A stretch of DNA of 52,377 nucleotides from Streptomyces sp. Ncost-T10-10d (GTDB taxonomy: Bacteria; Actinomycetota; Actinomycetes; Streptomycetales; Streptomycetaceae), in contig NZ_FMDF01000084.1 of the NCBI RefSeq assembly GCF_900091955.1, forward strand, positions 1 to 52,377. The letters run 5' to 3'. The first letter of the stretch is position 1. Every line of letters begins with the position of its first letter. Below are positions 49,444 through 52,377 of this stretch, one piece after another. The position numbers were made by a program, and so were the translations under genes. Under the pieces are notes generated by a model. The model saw only the letters and a program-made list of their open reading frames with translations. It searched no databases and was not told the DNA's origin.

Positions 49444-50622
49444 GTGCAGGCAGCAAATGAAACACCCGAGCGGCCACCGGGTCGGCTCCACCGGGCGCGA
49501 GTCCTCTACCGCAACGTTTCCAAGCGGCAGATGGTCTGGCAGTTGCTCAAGGACACCGTCAACTCGTGCATGGAGTACCGCATTCTGGGACTCGCCGCCG
49601 AGGCGGCGTTCTTCACCCTGCTGTCCCTGCCTCCGCTGCTCCTCGGCCTGATCGGTCTGCTCGGTTACGTCGACGAGTGGACCAACACCACCACGGTCGC
49701 CTCCATCGAGCGCAACATCCTCAACGCCGCGCAGACAGTGCTCAGCGAGCGGGGTGTGAACGACTTCGCCAAACCGCTCCTGGCGGACGTCACCACCGGC
49801 GCCCGGCCCGATGTCATCTCCATCGGCTTCGCCATCGCGCTCTGGTCCGGCTCCCGCGCGGTCAATGTCTTCATCGACACGATCACGGTGATGTACGGCC
49901 TCGACGGCCAGCGCGGCATCGTCAAGACGCGGCTGCTCTCCTTCCTGCTGTACGTCGTCGCGCTGCTGCTCGGTGCCGTCGTGCTGCCGCTGCTCGTGGT
50001 CGGCCCCGACCGGGTCGTGGAGCTCATCCCGTGGGGCACCGAGGTCATAAGCGTTCTGTACTGGCCGCTGGTGATCCTGCTGTCGATCGCGTTCCTGACG
50101 ACGCTCTATCACGTGTCCGTACCGGTCCGTTCACCGTGGATCGAGGATGTGCCGGGTGCGCTGGTGGCGCTCGCGATGTGGGTGCTCGGCAGCTTCCTGC
50201 TGCGGATCTACCTCACGAGTACGGTCGAGGGGCCCACGATCTACGGCTCGTTGGCGGCCCCGATCGCCGTCCTGCTGTGGATCGGTATCTCCGCGTTCGC
50301 GGTGCTGGTCGGAGCGGCGGTCAATGCCGCGATCGACCGGGTGTGGCCCTCGCTGGCGACGGCCGCGGCACGTGCGGCCAATGAGCGGGTACGAGCGGCC
50401 CAGGCCGCGGAGTTCGTCGCGCGGACGCAGGCGGAGAACCAGGACGGGGGCTGGGACGACGACGAGGACGAGGACGAGGACGAGGACGGTGACAGTTCCT
50501 ATATGCCGTCCGAGTTCCCGGAGCGCTGGTCGAGGTTCCTGCCGCCGGACGATGTGAAGTCCCGGCTGCAGCCGAGCCGCGACAAGGAGTCGGACAAGCC
50601 GAACAACCCGTCCGACGACTGA
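49444..50622 (+). CDS. YihY/BrkB-family membrane protein
   Basis: Integral membrane protein of 392 aa with six helices in the YhjD/YihY/BrkB pattern. [21 protein letters not shown] is the first, followed by a loop with [32 protein letters not shown], a central pair [20 protein letters not shown], and [20 protein letters not shown] near the end, with a short Arg-rich tail. The last 70 residues are cytoplasmic and include an acidic run ([13 protein letters not shown]) followed by [16 protein letters not shown]. The function of the family is not settled (transport or envelope roles proposed). GTG 49444 is the start by promoter spacing. Confidence 0.9.
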   Translation: MQAANETPERPPGRLHRARVLYRNVSKRQMVWQLLKDTVNSCMEYRILGLAAEAAFFTLLSLPPLLLGLIGLLGYVDEWTNTTTVASIERNILNAAQTVLSERGVNDFAKPLLADVTTGARPDVISIGFAIALWSGSRAVNVFIDTITVMYGLDGQRGIVKTRLLSFLLYVVALLLGAVVLPLLVVGPDRVVELIPWGTEVISVLYWPLVILLSIAFLTTLYHVSVPVRSPWIEDVPGALVALAMWVLGSFLLRIYLTSTVEGPTIYGSLAAPIAVLLWIGISAFAVLVGAAVNAAIDRVWPSLATAAARAANERVRAAQAAEFVARTQAENQDGGWDDDEDEDEDEDGDSSYMPSEFPERWSRFLPPDDVKSRLQPSRDKESDKPNNPSDD

Positions 50623-50691
50623 GGACGCCCGCTGTCCGGCGGGTACGGCCGGTGCGGCGACCGGGCAAGCCGATCCGTTCGCCGACGGGAA

Positions 50692-50697
50692 TAGCGT
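50692..50697 (+). promoter_or_regulatory. -10 box of the AraC-type gene (leaderless)
   Basis: TAGCGT lies 7 bases before the ATG at 50705 and there is no ribosome site. It sets this start over the in-frame GTG at 50696. Confidence 0.45.
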
Positions 50698-50704
50698 GGG
50701 GTCC

Positions 50705-51403
50705 ATGGCCGACAGGTACGAAGAGCGGGCGTCGCGGTTCGACGGTGCGACCGTGTGGACACTGAGTGTGCCGGGGGGATCGGTCCATCCGGTGCTGCCC
50801 GACGGCTGCATGGACCTGCTCTGGATCGGCGGACGGCTGCTCGTCGCGGGCCCCGACACCCGTGCCGGGACGTCGGCCGTCGGAACCGGCGGGCAGTACA
50901 CGGGCATCCGCTTCGCGCCCGGCACGGCCCCCGCGCTCCTCGGCGTACCGGCGCACGAACTGCGCGACCGCCGGGTCGACCTCGCGGACCTGTGGCCGGG
51001 CGCGCTGGTCCGCGTACTCAACGAGCGCCTCGCCGAAGCCCCCGACCCCGCCGCCGCACTGGAGACCGTCGCCCTGCGGCGGGCGGCCGACACGCCACCG
51101 CCGGACGCTGTGATGCGGTCCGTCGCCGCACAGCTCGGCGCCGGGCGGTCCGTCGCGGACACCGCGCAGACGGCCGGCCTCGGCGCCCGCCAGCTGCACC
51201 GCCGCTCACTCGCGGCCTTCGGCTACGGACCCAAGACGCTCGCCCGGGTCCTGCGGCTGCAGCGTGCGCTCACTCTCGCCCGGTCCGGAACGCCGTACGC
51301 CGAAGCGGCGGTCGAGGCGGGCTGCACCGACCAGGCCCATCTGGCGCGGGAGATGCGCGACCTGGCCGGGACCACCCTGACCGCCTACCTCACGCCCACG
51401 TAA
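50705..51403 (+). CDS. AraC-type transcriptional regulator (DUF6597 + HTH)
   Basis: Regulator of 232 aa. The N-terminal half (about 15-105: [54 protein letters not shown]) matches the sensory region of the DUF6597/AraC group. The C-terminal AraC helix-turn-helix pair is [20 protein letters not shown] plus [20 protein letters not shown], then [20 protein letters not shown]. Ligand and targets are unknown. A VOC gene is convergent, 23 bp away, but AraC-VOC pairs usually diverge. Start ATG 50705 is leaderless by promoter spacing. Confidence 0.9.
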   Translation: MADRYEERASRFDGATVWTLSVPGGSVHPVLPDGCMDLLWIGGRLLVAGPDTRAGTSAVGTGGQYTGIRFAPGTAPALLGVPAHELRDRRVDLADLWPGALVRVLNERLAEAPDPAAALETVALRRAADTPPPDAVMRSVAAQLGAGRSVADTAQTAGLGARQLHRRSLAAFGYGPKTLARVLRLQRALTLARSGTPYAEAAVEAGCTDQAHLAREMRDLAGTTLTAYLTPT

Positions 51404-51426
51404 CGGGGGCCGGGCAGCACTCGGTC

Positions 51427-51819
51427 TCAGCCGTTGGCGGCGAACAACGACACCGCGCAGCCGTCCGGGTCGAGGACCGTCGCGTAACGCTGCCCCCACA
51501 CCGCGTCCCAAGGCTTCAGATGTCCCCGGTATCCGGCGCCGGTCAGGTCGTCGTACACCGCGTCCACCTCCGCCGGGCTGTCGCAGAGGAAGGCGAGTGA
51601 GAGGCGTTCCCCGCCGCGCGGCGCGGACCAGTCGGGGTCGAACGAGCCGATGACGTCCTCGGTGTCCCACAGCAGCCGCTGCCCGCCCGGGAGCGTCACT
51701 TCGACATGTGGTGCGGATTCCGCGTCGGCGGGGATGTCGAGACCGAGCCGGCGGTAGAAGGTGAGCGATGCGGCCAGATCCGCGGTGATGATGCCGATCG
51801 CGTCCATGCGTGGAGTCAT
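51427..51819 (-). CDS. VOC-family protein (glyoxalase/bleomycin-resistance fold)
   Basis: Small metalloenzyme-fold protein of 130 aa. RMDAIGIITADLAASLTFYR is the first module, and the second ends YATVLDPDGCAVSLFAANG. Where metal-dependent members have a Glu in their last strand, this protein has DPDGCAVSLF, and the first ligand is an Asp or absent, so it may be a metal-free binding protein. Substrates include toxins and catechols in relatives. -10 box TACGGT (minus strand, 51831-51826) lies 6 nt before ATG 51819, so the mRNA is predicted leaderless. It is distinct from the VOC protein at 4175-4567. Confidence 0.85.
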   Translation of the reverse strand: MTPRMDAIGIITADLAASLTFYRRLGLDIPADAESAPHVEVTLPGGQRLLWDTEDVIGSFDPDWSAPRGGERLSLAFLCDSPAEVDAVYDDLTGAGYRGHLKPWDAVWGQRYATVLDPDGCAVSLFAANG

Positions 51820-51825
51820 GTTCCG

Positions 51826-51831
51826 ACCGTA
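51826..51831 (-). promoter_or_regulatory. -10 box of the VOC gene (leaderless)
   Basis: Minus-strand TACGGT followed by six bases and the ATG at 51819. Confidence 0.45.
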
Positions 51832-51912
51832 GGCCGGGCCCCCGCCACGGGTCTTGTACGAAACGGACATGGTCGTGATCTTCAGATGTCTCCGAGGACG
51901 CGGGCCGCGTAC

Positions 51913-51954
51913 GGCGGGACCCGCCGGGACTGCAAGCCCGCGGCAGGTCCCGCC
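51913..51954 (-). terminator. Hairpin after the 3-hydroxyacyl-CoA dehydrogenase gene
   Basis: GGCGGGACC (51913-51921) and GGTCCCGCC (51946-51954) are perfect 9-bp arms starting 6 nt after the stop of the leftward gene at 51961. Inner CGGG/CCCG pairing extends the stem. Confidence 0.65.
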
Positions 51955-51960
51955 GCGCCG

Positions 51961-52377
51961 TCACGACGACGCGGCGCCGGCCGTGCAGTCGGCGGGTGAC
52001 GTCCCCGGGTCCGTCAGCGCCAGACCGAGCTGGGCGCGTTCGGTGACCCAGCGGCTCGGGCGGTGACGCGGGTCGCCCGTCGTGCGGTGCAGCGCCCGGT
52101 GCAGCTCCAGCATCCGTTCGGCGCCGATCCGGTCGCCCCAGGCCAGCGGGCCGACGGGGTAGCCGAGACCGGCCGTGACGGCCAGGTCGATATCGGCGGG
52201 GGTGGCGATGGAGCGCTCCGCGATCGATGCCGCGACCGAGACGATCGAGGCGAGCAGCCGCTGAGCGACCGAGCCCGCCGTGTCCCGTACCACCGAGACC
52301 GCGTAGGGTTCGTCGCCGTCCGCCGCCCGGGCCAGCACCGCGCGGGCGTCGCGCGCGGCGGCCGGTCCGCCGCCGGG
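51961..52377 (-). CDS. 3-hydroxyacyl-CoA dehydrogenase, C-terminal part (cut by right edge)
   Basis: The last 138 residues of a gene that begins beyond base 52377. The sequence GSVAQRLLASIVSVAASIAE, IATPADIDLAVTAGLGYPVG and PLAWGDRIGAERMLELHRAL is the C-terminal dimerisation domain of FadB/PaaH-type NAD-dependent 3-hydroxyacyl-CoA dehydrogenases. The domain is often duplicated, and this looks like the second copy. Roles include beta-oxidation, phenylacetate breakdown and polyhydroxybutyrate metabolism. A terminator hairpin directly follows the stop. The NAD-binding Rossmann half is not visible. Confidence 0.88.
   Translation of the reverse strand, partial: PGGGPAAARDARAVLARAADGDEPYAVSVVRDTAGSVAQRLLASIVSVAASIAERSIATPADIDLAVTAGLGYPVGPLAWGDRIGAERMLELHRALHRTTGDPRHRPSRWVTERAQLGLALTDPGTSPADCTAGAASS

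Noticed and set aside
1..52377. CRISPR arrays, tRNA/rRNA genes, transposases, phage or conjugation genes
   Set aside because: Looked for through gaps and frames. No direct-repeat arrays with spacers, no cloverleaf candidates and no mobile-element protein signatures were found.

Overview
The window is typical Streptomyces chromosome. It has very high GC with strong third-position G/C, small gaps, many ATGA/GTGA gene overlaps, mycothiol-linked enzymes, a macrolide glycosyltransferase, a TreX/TreY/TreZ-type trehalose route and an SCO6093-6102-like sulfate assimilation operon. I saw no tRNA, rRNA, CRISPR array, transposase or phage gene. Most of it is vertically inherited core and sub-core genome. 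The exceptions are two gene remnants (an aldo/keto reductase stub and a beta-helix/fibronectin pseudogene) and two short dispersed repeats.

Layout. 1-3958: FtsX-type ABC permease (cut by the left edge) and its ATPase, divergent from a DesK-like two-component pair. 4175-6744: VOC protein, P-loop kinase, M24 peptidase and an aldo/keto reductase stub. 6808-21347: carbohydrate block with treZ, GH1 beta-glucosidase, MFS transporter, GH29 alpha-fucosidase, two tandem GNAT paralogues, a DUF1707-FHA protein, an eroded cytochrome P450, treY and glgX. GlgX debranches glycogen, TreY makes the terminal trehalosyl linkage and TreZ releases trehalose. 21704-24732: HEPN-domain protein, DEDDh exonuclease and an APH-fold kinase. 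24858-29192: three-gene sugar ABC importer without its own ATPase, then macrolide glycosyltransferase mgt behind a perfect 14-bp palindrome. 29508-35049: secreted subtilase, DUF1697 and NTF2-like genes, lone ABC ATPase, aldo/keto reductase, DinB/TIGR03086-type protein and an Rv2466c-like nitroreductase, followed by a pseudogene.

35918-45402 is one leftward sulfur operon: a 27-codon leader peptide, sulfite reductase, a 59-aa zinc-ribbon protein, cysH, cysC, cysD, cysN, ssuA, ssuB, ssuC and a sirohydrochlorin chelatase. The chelatase helps supply siroheme for the reductase at the head of the operon. 45573-52377: GNAT, GAF-domain regulator, AidB-like acyl-CoA dehydrogenase, YihY membrane protein, AraC-type regulator, VOC protein and a 3-hydroxyacyl-CoA dehydrogenase cut by the right edge.

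A recurring theme is a TANNNT-like -10 box 6-7 nt before the start codon, the hallmark of leaderless transcription. The clearest case is at 49426-49444, where two divergent genes appear to share one symmetric -10 core. The sulfur operon's leader peptide also looks leaderless and is followed by a hairpin, which suggests cysteine-responsive attenuation. The most unusual items are this control region, the uncharacterised zinc-ribbon protein, the eroded P450 and the HEPN protein beside an exonuclease. None amounts to a demonstrated new system.
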